Shown: piece by piece, positions 17,254-27,129 of the stretch | How positions within the stretch are numbered: position 1 is the stretch's first letter | Layout of the letters: each line of letters starts with the position of its first letter | NCBI GenBank assembly: GCA_900771955.1 | Contig: CAAGPW010000167.1 | Location: 30,153-94,152, forward strand | Length of the DNA: 64,000 nucleotides | Direction of reading: 5' to 3' | Source: Lachnospiraceae bacterium | GTDB taxonomy: Bacteria > Bacillota > Clostridia > Lachnospirales > Lachnospiraceae | Notes under the pieces: model-generated | What the model saw: the letters and a program-made list of their open reading frames with translations, nothing else | The model's database searches: none | What the model was told of the DNA's origin: nothing | Program-made: the position numbers and the translations under genes

Positions 17254-18253
17254 ATTAGATGTAGTATATGCCTGCGATAACAATTATGCACCCTACGCAT
17301 GTATTTCCATGTGCTCACTGTTGGAGAACAACAGAGGATTTGAGAAAATTAATATTTATGTAGTATTGTCGCAGGTGACACAGGAAAATCAGGAAAAACT
17401 GAGAAAACAGGCGGAACGTTATCATGCCAATTTTATTCCGGTAGATGCGGCAGAAATTATCCGTGAGATCAAGGAATTGAATATTCCGGAATACAGAGGA
17501 TCGTATGCAACCAACTTCCGGCTGTTTTTCCACAAATACATGGCGGAAGATGCGGAAAAATTCTTTTATCTTGATTGCGATACTATTATCTGCGGTGATT
17601 TGTCTGAAATATATAATCGAAATATGGGAGAAAGATGTGCGTATGTAGTACAAGATTCTCTTACCAATAAATATAAGCAACTGATAGGCTTCCGGCCGGA
17701 GGAACCCTATTTTAATGCAGGGGTAATGCTTGTAAATGTGAAGAACTGGAAAGAGAAGAAGTGTACGGAACGTATGCTGGAACATCTGCGTACGGAGCGT
17801 TCTGCGTATTGTAATCCGGATCAGGATCTGTTGAATATTGTTCTGAGAGACAGCTTGGAATTTGTGGGACCGGAGTATAATTTTCAGCCGATCCATCGAA
17901 TGTTAGAGTATTCAAAGTATATAAAATTATATGAGAATCCTTCCTACTATACGGAAAAACAGATCCAATATGCAAAGGAACACCCCTTGATCCTTCACAC
18001 CTATCGTTTTTTGGGAGAATTTCCCTGGCATGCCGGAAATCGACATCCGGATACAGAAATTTTTGATCATTATATGGCATTATCGGAGCAAAGAGATTTT
18101 TGTAAGAAATCGGCAAATGCAAATTGGCTCATGAAAATCGAAAAAGCACTGTTTATTCTGTTACCTCGTACTTGGTTCTTCCGCCTGTTTAAGTTGGCAC
18201 AGGATCACGATTTTGCCGTAAGAAACACGCAACTAAAACAAATGAATTATTGA
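17246..18253 (+). CDS. Family GT8 glycosyltransferase
   Basis: Start ATG 17246 has AAGGAG seven bases upstream (335 residues). The sequence shows the family 8 features: the N-terminal VVYACDNNYAPY, the metal-binding DxD motif in FYLDCDTIICGDL near residue 105, FNAGVMLVN, and the C-terminal histidine in LILHTYRFLG. It would transfer a glucose- or galactose-type sugar from a nucleotide donor in the cytoplasm to the growing lipid-linked unit. The acceptor is unknown. Confidence 0.92.
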   Translation: MDKLDVVYACDNNYAPYACISMCSLLENNRGFEKINIYVVLSQVTQENQEKLRKQAERYHANFIPVDAAEIIREIKELNIPEYRGSYATNFRLFFHKYMAEDAEKFFYLDCDTIICGDLSEIYNRNMGERCAYVVQDSLTNKYKQLIGFRPEEPYFNAGVMLVNVKNWKEKKCTERMLEHLRTERSAYCNPDQDLLNIVLRDSLEFVGPEYNFQPIHRMLEYSKYIKLYENPSYYTEKQIQYAKEHPLILHTYRFLGEFPWHAGNRHPDTEIFDHYMALSEQRDFCKKSANANWLMKIEKALFILLPRTWFFRLFKLAQDHDFAVRNTQLKQMNY

Positions 18254-18261
18254 GGTTAATT

Positions 18262-18996
18262 ATGCAGATTTATATTATTGCACACAAAATGGGCAATTTT
18301 CCTGTGCTGTCTGATATCTACAAGCCATTGCAGGTGGGAACGGCATTGCATGAACGCCTGAAAGGTAATTGGGTTTACGATAATGAGGGAGAAAATATTT
18401 CCGATAAAAACCTTAGCTACAATGAATTGACAGGCTTGTACTGGATGTGGAAAAATTCCAGAGAAGATATTGTTGGATTATGCCATTACAGACGCTATTT
18501 TGTAAAAGCATCGGGAAAGGTGCAAAATCTGCTGTTTGGAAAGCAGAACCATTTTTTACAGGAAGAAGATATTCGGAAAGCCTTGGAACATCATGACATG
18601 ATCGTTCACAATAAGACCTTTTTTAAGGAGGGCTGCGGTCAGCAGTTCCAGAGGACACAGAAACACCCAGAGGACCTGGATCTGTTAAGAAAAGTGATCG
18701 AAAAAGAGTATCCGGAATATCAGAAGGCCTTTGAACAGGTATTTTCCGGAAAGACCTGTCATTTACTGAATGTGATGATTGCCAGAAAAGAAATTCTGGA
18801 CAGCTATTGTAGCTGGTTGTTTTCTGTGTTGGAAAAGGTCGAAACAGAATTAATAGAACGGGGTGAGACGGATTTTTCCCGCAGACTGGGAATGATCGGA
18901 GAACGCCTTTTGGATGTGTGGATCGTACAGAATCAGATACGGATCAAGGAATGTTTTATGATCAATACGGAGCGGAATGACTGGAAACCATGGTAA
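18262..18996 (+). CDS. DUF4422 protein, probable capsular glycosyltransferase
   Basis: Start ATG 18262 has GAGG upstream (244 residues). IYIIAHKMGNFP at the N-terminus, LQVGTALHE, ELTGLYWMWKN and VGLCHYRRYF are the conserved blocks of DUF4422, a family commonly found in capsule and exopolysaccharide loci and regarded as glycosyltransferase-like. It lies between a GT8 gene and the flippase, which fits a role in building the repeat unit. No experimentally known activity can be named. Confidence 0.85.
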   Translation: MQIYIIAHKMGNFPVLSDIYKPLQVGTALHERLKGNWVYDNEGENISDKNLSYNELTGLYWMWKNSREDIVGLCHYRRYFVKASGKVQNLLFGKQNHFLQEEDIRKALEHHDMIVHNKTFFKEGCGQQFQRTQKHPEDLDLLRKVIEKEYPEYQKAFEQVFSGKTCHLLNVMIARKEILDSYCSWLFSVLEKVETELIERGETDFSRRLGMIGERLLDVWIVQNQIRIKECFMINTERNDWKPW

Positions 18997-20462
18997 GGAA
19001 GAGTAACAAGGAACAGCACACCGGCAACAGTGTAGGAAGCAATTACATATTTAGTCTCATTTATCAGGTGGTGAACCTGCTGGTACAGGTGATTCTGCTG
19101 CGATATCTGACGATGGTCATTGGGGCAAAGGGAATTGGGATTCAGAGCTATACCAATTCGGTGGTGTCCTATTTTGTCATGTTCAGTGCCTTGGGAATCA
19201 ACTGGTATGGGCAGAAAGAAATAGCACTTCGACTGGGGGATAAAAAAAGTCTGTCCCAGTGCTTTTGGAAACTGTTTACACTCAAGGCAGTATGGTCGTT
19301 GATTGTACTTCCGGTGTATGGAATTCTGATTATTGCAAGCAGCGAATACAGGATCTATTACATAGCCATGTTTTTCACATATTTTGCAGGTTTGCTGGAT
19401 ATTTCCTGGCTGTATCAGGGACTGGAACGTTTTGACATCATTGCCATCCGCAATACAGTTATCAAAGTATTGGGAATGATTCTGACATTTGCTTTTGTGA
19501 AAACGGAAGAAGATGTCCTACTTTACGTGGTTTTTGTTGCTATTTCCAATTTCGCGGGAAATGCGTCCATGTGGTTAAAATTGTCGAAAATGATTCTTCC
19601 TCCCGGAAAGGACTGTTTTCACTTCCGGGAATGTATCCGACCGGCGGTGCAGTATTTTATACCGACAATCGCTACAACACTATATCTGACCATGGACAAG
19701 ACTATGATCGGTATGATCACAGCAGACAATTATGAAAACGGATATTATGAACAGGCGATTCAGATCACAAATATGCTAAAGACTATTGTACTGTCCTACA
19801 ATGCAGTTATGGTCTCAAGAATGGCTTTTTTATTTGCACAAAAGGAAGAGAAACATATCAAAGAACATTTTGCAAGTTCCCGGGAATTGATTCTGACGAT
19901 CAGTTGGCCGATAGTATTTGGTTTTGCCATGGTGGAAAGGGAATTTGTCACTTTATATTTCGGTGCGGGAAATGAGAGAATCGGTGATGTGCTATTGGTA
20001 TTTGCACCGGTGATCTTGATCGTTGGACTCAGCAATATGGTGGAAAGCCATGTTATTACACCATTAAATAAACGAGAGATTGGTAACAAAATCGTGATTA
20101 TCGGAGCAATCGTCAATTTTGTTCTGAATCTGCTGCTGATCCGTCCGGCTGGAGCGGTGGGAGCTGCTGGAGCCTCCGTGATTTCCGAAGTGATTGTGAC
20201 GATTCTTTACGTCAAAAATTCCATGGGAATGTTGACATGGAAAGATGTTTTTCAATCCAGTATCAAAAAAATACTTGCAGCGTTCATGATGTCTGTAGTG
20301 ATCTGTCTGCTAAAACAAGTTATGAACGTAAGCGTGATAGCACTTGCGGTACAAATCGTATTAGGCAGTATAACATATATAGGTGTCCTTATTTTATTAA
20401 AAGATAGTTATATAACTAATAAAATTTCATTTTTTTTCAGAGGGAAGGAGTTTAAAAAATGA
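18990..20462 (+). CDS. Wzx-type polysaccharide flippase
   Basis: This 490-residue protein with about twelve membrane helices belongs to the MOP/PST polysaccharide transporter family (N-terminal NYIFSLIYQVVNLLVQVILLR-like block, AKGIGIQSYTNSVV, LERFDIIAIRNTVIK). It would move the undecaprenyl-linked repeat unit to the outer face. The start overlaps the DUF4422 stop by seven bases and the end overlaps the next gene as ATGA. It makes region 10286-23283 a Wzx-dependent system, in contrast to the ABC exporter at 28570-30605. Confidence 0.92.
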   Translation: MVRKSNKEQHTGNSVGSNYIFSLIYQVVNLLVQVILLRYLTMVIGAKGIGIQSYTNSVVSYFVMFSALGINWYGQKEIALRLGDKKSLSQCFWKLFTLKAVWSLIVLPVYGILIIASSEYRIYYIAMFFTYFAGLLDISWLYQGLERFDIIAIRNTVIKVLGMILTFAFVKTEEDVLLYVVFVAISNFAGNASMWLKLSKMILPPGKDCFHFRECIRPAVQYFIPTIATTLYLTMDKTMIGMITADNYENGYYEQAIQITNMLKTIVLSYNAVMVSRMAFLFAQKEEKHIKEHFASSRELILTISWPIVFGFAMVEREFVTLYFGAGNERIGDVLLVFAPVILIVGLSNMVESHVITPLNKREIGNKIVIIGAIVNFVLNLLLIRPAGAVGAAGASVISEVIVTILYVKNSMGMLTWKDVFQSSIKKILAAFMMSVVICLLKQVMNVSVIALAVQIVLGSITYIGVLILLKDSYITNKISFFFRGKEFKK

Positions 20463-22147
20463 CATTACAGCAGTATATTAAAGATGCATATTATTCAATT
20501 AAAAAATTACTAAATGTTTTTTTTGTATTTTCAGCAGCTATTATGAGTTTTATTATGACTCTCAATTATTCCGTTTTTATAGAATATAATGGAACCACTG
20601 GTATATCATACAATGTGCAACCTTTCTTTGCTGTAGCTGCTGCAATAATTACGTTGCCTTTATATCTATACCTTATAATAAAAAAGAACTTTGTAGAATC
20701 ATTAGAATTTGATAAATCACCTTGTATTTTTTTTGTTTCAGGTGCTGAAGCTGTTTTACTAATGTATCAAATGTTACAAGATACTTTTAAAAATATGTCT
20801 TCTATTATGCTATCTATTCATCTTGATTCAAATTTGTATCAGAATTTTTGCTATAATGTACTAACTTTATTATGTATTGTATCAGTATTGGCTTTATTTA
20901 TATTTTCTTTTTATGTAAATAAATTATTATTCTGTTTTATAAAAGAGTATTGTCAAAAAGCTGATATTTATGAAAAAATATTCTTTGGAGTTGGAATTTC
21001 CATTTGTCTTTCTCTTATTTGTGTATTTTATACAAAAAGTAATGCTTTATGGTCTTCCTTGGATTTAGTTTATCAAACCGATTCTATGCTTGTATATGAC
21101 CATTATTACCCTGTCTTTACTTATGGTTATGACTTTGACTGGGACATTGGAATTGGCGGAATCAGGCATCCGTTAGCCACTTTTTTACTATATCCAATTA
21201 ATTTAATCGTAGTATTTTTATCAAATATGCTGTTCTGGATTCCAAATATTAGACCAATTTTATTTGCTTTATTCCAATCAATTATGTTAATTATAACAGT
21301 TATTACATTAAAACGTATTGTCAAAAGTAATTGGGTCTACTTTATTTTTACTGCTTCTTTTCCTTTTTTATTTTTTACTATTTTTATCGAAAAATATCAA
21401 ATTGCCGTTTTGCTAATTGTAATGTTTGTATATGTAAAGCTTACGGATGATAGGAAAGAACTTCACGATTATTTTCTAATAGCTGCAAGCGGTATGATGA
21501 TAACATCTGCAATATATGGTTTATTCTGTGGTAACATAAATAAACTGAAAGAAAAAATTATAGAATATTTTAGAATCTTCTTTCTTTTCATACTCACATT
21601 AATTGGAACTGGGCGAATAAATTACTTGATTAATTTCAGATATTTGTTAAATCAAAATTCCGTCATGTTTTATAAGGATTTGCATACTAAAATATCTTAC
21701 GCCGAAAGATTTAATGGTTTTACAAATTTAATTGCTTCAAGTTTTATTCCTGTTCAATATGAGGTAATGGGCGAACAAGGTAATCAGCTATACTGGCCTC
21801 ACTTAATAGATAAAATAAATATATTAGGCTTATTAGTATTCCTTTTTATTATTGTAACAATTTTTTGCATGCGAAAAGAAAAAAATGTGCAACTTTTATC
21901 TTTATGGTTCATATTTGCATTTGTCCAATTTATAATTACAGGTTTTGGCTCTAATTGCGAACCCTTATTTTCTCTTTATTTTTCTTGGGCAATAGTTGCT
22001 CTTTTAATTATAGGTATCAATCATTTTGTTAAAAAACCTATTTTGCAAGTTGTTTTGTACGGTTCGTTACTATGCGGAATGTGCTATACAAACTTTACAC
22101 ATATTACGTTTTTACTACAATTTCTTATTGAGAAAGCACCATTATAA
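20459..22147 (+). CDS. AT-rich polytopic membrane protein, possible GT-C enzyme or polymerase
   Basis: The 562-residue protein has about eleven to thirteen hydrophobic helices and no family I can name with certainty. The segment around residue 215 (FTYGYDFDWDIGIGGIRHP) is an acidic extracytoplasmic loop that could be a GT-C active site. By position, between flippase and glf, it may act as a polymerase or a sugar-adding enzyme at the outer membrane face. It is visibly richer in A and T than its neighbours, with many TTT, ATT and AAA codons, which suggests separate acquisition. Start ATG 20459 overlaps the flippase stop and has AAGGAG. Confidence 0.8.
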   Translation: MTLQQYIKDAYYSIKKLLNVFFVFSAAIMSFIMTLNYSVFIEYNGTTGISYNVQPFFAVAAAIITLPLYLYLIIKKNFVESLEFDKSPCIFFVSGAEAVLLMYQMLQDTFKNMSSIMLSIHLDSNLYQNFCYNVLTLLCIVSVLALFIFSFYVNKLLFCFIKEYCQKADIYEKIFFGVGISICLSLICVFYTKSNALWSSLDLVYQTDSMLVYDHYYPVFTYGYDFDWDIGIGGIRHPLATFLLYPINLIVVFLSNMLFWIPNIRPILFALFQSIMLIITVITLKRIVKSNWVYFIFTASFPFLFFTIFIEKYQIAVLLIVMFVYVKLTDDRKELHDYFLIAASGMMITSAIYGLFCGNINKLKEKIIEYFRIFFLFILTLIGTGRINYLINFRYLLNQNSVMFYKDLHTKISYAERFNGFTNLIASSFIPVQYEVMGEQGNQLYWPHLIDKINILGLLVFLFIIVTIFCMRKEKNVQLLSLWFIFAFVQFIITGFGSNCEPLFSLYFSWAIVALLIIGINHFVKKPILQVVLYGSLLCGMCYTNFTHITFLLQFLIEKAPL

Positions 22148-22164
22148 TGCATGGAGATTAAAGC

Positions 22165-23283
22165 ATGAAATACGATTATGTTATAGTAGGAAGTGGTTTA
22201 TTCGGAGCAGTATTTGCTCACGAAGCCAAAACTGTCGGCAAAAAAATTTTAGTTATTGATAAGCGTCCTCATATCGGCGGAAATATATACACGGAACGTA
22301 TTGAGGGCATTAATGTCCACAAGTATGGCGCACACATTTTCCATACAAATAATCACACAGTATGGAATTACGTGAATAATTTTGCAAATTTCAATCGTTT
22401 CACCAATTCACCTGTTGCAAATTATAAAGGCGAACTGTATTCCCTCCCATTTAATATGTACACCTTTAACAAGATGTGGGGAGTTATCACCCCCGATGAG
22501 GCGGCTGCTAAAATTAACGAGCAACGCGCTGAAATCATCGGCATTCCGTCCAATCTGGAAGAACAGGCTATTTCTCTTGTAGGACGCGATATTTTTGAAA
22601 AATTGATCAAAGGCTACACTGAGAAACAATGGGGCCGGGATTGCAAAGATCTCCCCCCCTTTATTATCAAACGTCTGCCTGTACGCCTGACATTTGATAA
22701 TAATTATTTTAACGCACTTTATCAGGGAATTCCTATCGGTGGGTATACGCATTTGGTGGAAAACCTGTTAAAGGGTATCGAGGTTCAACTTAATACCGAT
22801 TATTTTGACAACAGAAATCAATTTGACGAGATAGCTGATAAAATCATTTACACGGGGCCTATAGACGCTTTCTTTGAATATCGTTTAGGTGCACTTGAAT
22901 ATCGCTCCGTCCGCTTTGAAAATACGCTGTTAGATCAATCCAATTTTCAGGGAAATGCCGCTGTAAATTACACGGACAGAGAAACTCCCTGGACAAGAAT
23001 TATTGAGCATAAATGGTTTGAATTCGGCAAAGATGAAAACGGAAATGATTTAACCAAGACAGTTATCAGCAAAGAATACAGCTCTGAGTGGAAAATAGGC
23101 GATGAGCCATACTATCCTGTCAATGATGAAAAAAATACAGAACGATATCAAAAATACAAACAACTTGCACTGCAAAAAAAGAATATTATTTTTGGCGGAC
23201 GTTTAGGCGAGTATAAATATTATGATATGGATGCCGTTATTGCCGCTGCATTGGATTTATGTGCCCGAGAACTACATTGCTAA
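22165..23283 (+). CDS. glf: UDP-galactopyranose mutase
   Basis: The 372-residue flavoprotein has the FAD motif VGSGLFGAVFAHEA, DKRPHIGGNIYTE, YGAHIFHTNN, NRFTNSPVANYKGELYSLP and GYTEKQWGRDC, all conserved in Glf. It interconverts UDP-galactopyranose and UDP-galactofuranose, so galactofuranose is expected in one of the polysaccharides. It is the last gene of the plus-strand operon and is followed by a terminator. A broken relative lies at 2215-2400. Confidence 0.97.
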   Translation: MKYDYVIVGSGLFGAVFAHEAKTVGKKILVIDKRPHIGGNIYTERIEGINVHKYGAHIFHTNNHTVWNYVNNFANFNRFTNSPVANYKGELYSLPFNMYTFNKMWGVITPDEAAAKINEQRAEIIGIPSNLEEQAISLVGRDIFEKLIKGYTEKQWGRDCKDLPPFIIKRLPVRLTFDNNYFNALYQGIPIGGYTHLVENLLKGIEVQLNTDYFDNRNQFDEIADKIIYTGPIDAFFEYRLGALEYRSVRFENTLLDQSNFQGNAAVNYTDRETPWTRIIEHKWFEFGKDENGNDLTKTVISKEYSSEWKIGDEPYYPVNDEKNTERYQKYKQLALQKKNIIFGGRLGEYKYYDMDAVIAAALDLCARELHC

Positions 23284-23314
23284 TGGCTATCTGTCTATTA
23301 CACTACAATTTAAA

Positions 23315-23335
23315 GGAGGTGCCAACGACACCTCC
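23315..23335 (+). terminator. Rho-independent terminator after glf
   Basis: GGAGGTG (23315-23321) and CACCTCC (23329-23335) form a perfect 7-base stem, extended by flanking A/T pairs, and TTTTT follows. It ends the plus-strand operon where it meets the convergent minus-strand genes. Confidence 0.85.
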
Positions 23336-23346
23336 TTTTTCTGCTC

Positions 23347-24771
23347 TTACTCTTTCACTTTAAAAGTCACACTCTTAATATTAATTCCCAATTCTCTATA
23401 ATCATCCTCTTTGAAGTCGCTTGGTTTCCAAGGCTCTCCCGAGAAGGTAATGGTATTCTCCCCTTCCACAAGATATTGACTCGGCAGCCGGAATACAATG
23501 TTTTTGTTCTTATTTGCCCGTAATTTGCCGAGGTAGACTCCATTCGCATACACCTCCAGCCCATAGTACTCTACTCCATAGATTTCCACCGGTACTGTCT
23601 GGCTCTGATGAACTGTCACAATATAATCTCCGAGAGCCAGATAAGCCTGTAGTCCATACTCAGAACCATAGCCCCATCGGGAACCATCCTCCAACACCGG
23701 TGACATATTGAACCATACATCTTCTTCCGCAGTGTATTCATATTGTTCCGTCATATACTCCTGCAGTCGGATCACTTTCTGCTCTTTTTCAAAGGAAGTG
23801 GGTAGTCCGATCCAGCCGCGCTCACCGTCCTGCGTGTCCTCACTAATCTCTTCCGTAATGCGCAAGACCTGTCTTGTTCCTGTGATATCAACATCCCCCG
23901 ACAGATAATACACACTTCCCTCTGTATGGAAATGTTCCTGTACAGACTCATAAGAATACCCCATCTGCGGTATAATATAAGCCTTATTCATAAACTCCAG
24001 CGGCAATAAATATTGTGACACCAGCGTGTCGTTCTTCTCCATATCGAACCATTTCCGCGATCGTCCCGGCAAGGCAGCCCAGAATCAATATGCGGATGCC
24101 CCACAGATATATCTTTTCTCTGGGAATCTTCTTATGTTCTTTCGCCCGGAAAATCCAGATCTCCTTTTTCGACTTCTGGACCTTTTTTGTTTTCTCCTTT
24201 TTTACTTTAATTTTTTTCTTCGGTTTTGACGGTATTCTCCCATACAGAATCCCCCAGACCAAAAATGCGACCGCTACAGCAAGAGACCCCCACAGAAGAA
24301 TTGGATAAATATTTTCATTTGACAAAAACGGTAACAGCCCTGTCAGTGGCGGAATATTTCGATAAAAATATTCTGTACTTACGCTGCGCACCAGTACAAT
24401 TCCCATGGCAAAACCTACCGTTGCACCGGTTCCGGCATATAAGTATACCTTCTGTCTGCGCATCAGGAATAATCCCAGATATAGCAACACTACCACAGGA
24501 ATCATCGTATAAATCGTGAGGTGCAAAAAAGCAAATCCCCAGATGCACAAAGATGACAGCAAAATGGATGCTTTATCCTCTTTTACCACAAAATAAAAAT
24601 AGCCCATGAAAAAAGTGGCGATCAACATCTCTGTTAAAGCGGCTTTTCCTACCCAGATCACCAACGGCGAAAGAGTCCATGTGGCACAGCCACGATAACC
24701 AGTGCGCTTCTCAAAAAAATCATGATATAGTTCAAAATATCAGCTCTACACGCTTCCCAAATCTGTATCAT
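23347..24771 (-). pseudogene. Frameshifted membrane protein, GT-C-like with outside domain
   Basis: ATG 24771 overlaps the TGA of the upstream gene (ATGA). The frame MIQIWEACRADILNY... shifts near 24680 (VAVPHGLF, then SPLVIWVGK), where one base appears lost. It shifts back near 24055 (CLAGTIA, then KWFDMEKNDTLV), where one G appears extra. Joined, the three parts give about 475 residues: seven or so membrane helices, a lysine-rich loop (KKKIKVKKEKTKKVQKSKK) and a soluble C-terminal domain of about 200 residues, probably a beta-sandwich. Two compensating single-base changes could be real mutations or assembly errors. Function unknown; it is coupled to the GT-C/DUF4214 gene. Confidence 0.7.
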
Positions 24772-27110
24772 TGCAATCCCTCTTTACTTGCTGTTTCTTC
24801 GGAATGTACTACCTTACCGAGCACATCCCCTCTGGATAATCCCTGCTCTAATTGTTTCATCCAATCAGAAAACTCTTCGTCTGTGGGTCTCCGTCCCAAT
24901 AAAAATCTATAAATCTGTTGTAAAAATTCATCGTCTGTTATTTGTTTTTGGCTCTCATAATACTTTTCGTATAATAGATTAATATTATCCAATAGCCCCT
25001 TTTCCTCAAACGCCTTGTAGGTACTTTTCAATTCATTCCCGTCCATAGATCTGCTATATAAAAGTGCAAAGTGTACATTTAATCTGCGCACCAGCGTCCC
25101 TTTTTCAGTTTCATCTATTTTTTCTCTATAGTATATTCCATCTTTCTGATCCACCATCTGAATCGCCCTTGGTGCATCCTGTTCCTCTTCCCAGCGATAA
25201 TAGAAATTGTTGGCCTCTTCCGCTGTTTCCTGTTCGCCCAATGCCATATTTACACCGCCATCCAGATATCTTCTGGCGTAAACTGCACCGTTTTTCGTTT
25301 CTACTACAATATCTACTTTCTGCTCTTCACTGATATTATAGCCCCATCCGGTGAGAATCTTACTTCCATCTTCTGTTTCTGTAATGCGATAATCCAAAAT
25401 GCAGTCTGTATCGTTACCTTCTGTCCCTGTTTCTTCCTCATAAGGGGTATACTCTGTCCGCTTCAGGAGGTAATAGAGTACTTTTCCTCCCAGTTTCTTA
25501 TATTCCCCTTCCAGTGTTACGGTATATCCGCATTCCTGCAGGCTCCTGACCACCTGTTCATTTGCTTCCCTTTGATAGGGGAGCACTACTACAATAATCC
25601 TGTCCGGATATAATTCTGTTTCCTCAAGCCCACTCATATCTCCGTTTTCCGGAAGAAATACCTGTCGGATGGGAATTGCATTCTGTCCTTCCTCCAGCAC
25701 TCTCTTCTTTCCGTTTATATCCCAATAGCAAGGCAGTCTGTCCTCTTCATTTCCAATCTGCATCGCTGTACTGTCTTCGTCGCTATAGATCACCGTGTTT
25801 TCATCATAACTGCATTTCTTCAAAGCCTTGTTATATGCCCTGTTCAGGAAAGTATACTGGTGATTATAGCACATGCCATCCCCATAATAAATGCCCCTCG
25901 TTTCATCACAGGCATAGACCATGTCTATCATACCTGTCTCCACTTTCTGAAACGCCAGATGTGTCAAAGGATCTATCGTCACAAAAGCTTCCACTGCAAA
26001 AAGTACAAGCATTCCCACCATAGCTTTACAAACTTTAGATCCATAGCTGTATCTGCTCCGTAGAATTGCATTCCAGATCAATGCTGTCATAAGCAGAAGC
26101 GCCATATCGGATATAATATTATAGCGGGGCAATGCTGCCGTAATATAAAACAGTCCGAACAAAACAAAGGTAGTTTCCACCGCGGCCGTTAAAATCAATA
26201 TTCTTTTTTCCTGCCAATGCAGTCGTATCTTCTGTTTCCATAATACTACAATTCCGACAGCCAGACACAGACAGACGATCCACTGAAAGTTTAGTACAAA
26301 AAAGGACTTTAGCTTGGTTAAGATATAATGTCCTTCCCAGCCAAAAATATTATATCGATCCTCGGAAACATAGGTATTGACATCATTCCAGCCACCTCCT
26401 TCTTCGTTCATCAGAAGGTACAGATAGGCAAATGCTGCGGGTGCCATCGCCCATAATTTCAGGTCAAAGAGTGTTTTCCGCACTCGGGTCAGGATCTTTG
26501 CTTTATTTTCCACAAAAAGGATTACAATATAAGTAATTCCAAAAACTCCTAATAATAAAGCTCCCGTCTCCTTGGATTCACTCATTCCAAGCGCCGCAAT
26601 ACATACGACTAATTTTCTGTCATATACCATTCCATAGATCAGATATACAAAGAATAATGCCACTCCAAGATCCAGGTGCACATAAACTGACAATCCAAAA
26701 AATAATGGAAGCACTGAAAAAAGTGCTGTCTCCAGCACCAGAATTGTTTCCTTTACTTCCGGAAACAGCTTATGCAGAATACGGTAAAAGCACCAGATGG
26801 CCAGAAGTTCCATAATGACATTGATTATTTGTGGTCCAATGGCTTTTCCCGGCAGCAGGAACTCACCAATCCCCAGAATCAATGCATAAAACAGGGATCT
26901 GTGACTTGCCAGTGAGAAGATTTTCATAATATAATCTCCCCATAGCACAAAATTCTTACAGGCAAATCGCAGTCCATCATAGTAGATTGCGCTGTCCCAT
27001 CTGGGGATTTCCCCTACCATAAGAAATCGCGCGATCCCGGCAATCAATAACAGAATTTCTATTTTATATTGTTTTTGGATTTTAGTTTTGAAGTTTTCTT
27101 TCACTCGCAT
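24768..27110 (-). CDS. GT-C-like membrane protein with C-terminal DUF4214 module
   Basis: This 780-residue protein has about ten to twelve membrane helices in residues 15-400. PRWDSAIYYDGLRFA after helix 1 places an aspartate in the first outer loop, as in GT-C/GT39 mannosyltransferase-type enzymes. A soluble region follows (about 420-720). The last 60 residues are a DUF4214 half-repeat: FLQQIYRFLLGRRPTDEEF, DWMKQLEQGLSRGDVLGKVV. Fusion of this module to a membrane sugar transferase links DUF4214 directly to glycan handling. Its stop overlaps the start of the downstream frameshifted gene. Acceptor and donor unknown. Confidence 0.8.
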   Translation of the reverse strand: MRVKENFKTKIQKQYKIEILLLIAGIARFLMVGEIPRWDSAIYYDGLRFACKNFVLWGDYIMKIFSLASHRSLFYALILGIGEFLLPGKAIGPQIINVIMELLAIWCFYRILHKLFPEVKETILVLETALFSVLPLFFGLSVYVHLDLGVALFFVYLIYGMVYDRKLVVCIAALGMSESKETGALLLGVFGITYIVILFVENKAKILTRVRKTLFDLKLWAMAPAAFAYLYLLMNEEGGGWNDVNTYVSEDRYNIFGWEGHYILTKLKSFFVLNFQWIVCLCLAVGIVVLWKQKIRLHWQEKRILILTAAVETTFVLFGLFYITAALPRYNIISDMALLLMTALIWNAILRSRYSYGSKVCKAMVGMLVLFAVEAFVTIDPLTHLAFQKVETGMIDMVYACDETRGIYYGDGMCYNHQYTFLNRAYNKALKKCSYDENTVIYSDEDSTAMQIGNEEDRLPCYWDINGKKRVLEEGQNAIPIRQVFLPENGDMSGLEETELYPDRIIVVVLPYQREANEQVVRSLQECGYTVTLEGEYKKLGGKVLYYLLKRTEYTPYEEETGTEGNDTDCILDYRITETEDGSKILTGWGYNISEEQKVDIVVETKNGAVYARRYLDGGVNMALGEQETAEEANNFYYRWEEEQDAPRAIQMVDQKDGIYYREKIDETEKGTLVRRLNVHFALLYSRSMDGNELKSTYKAFEEKGLLDNINLLYEKYYESQKQITDDEFLQQIYRFLLGRRPTDEEFSDWMKQLEQGLSRGDVLGKVVHSEETASKEGLQ

Positions 27111-27129
27111 CCTCTATCATAAACCTTTA

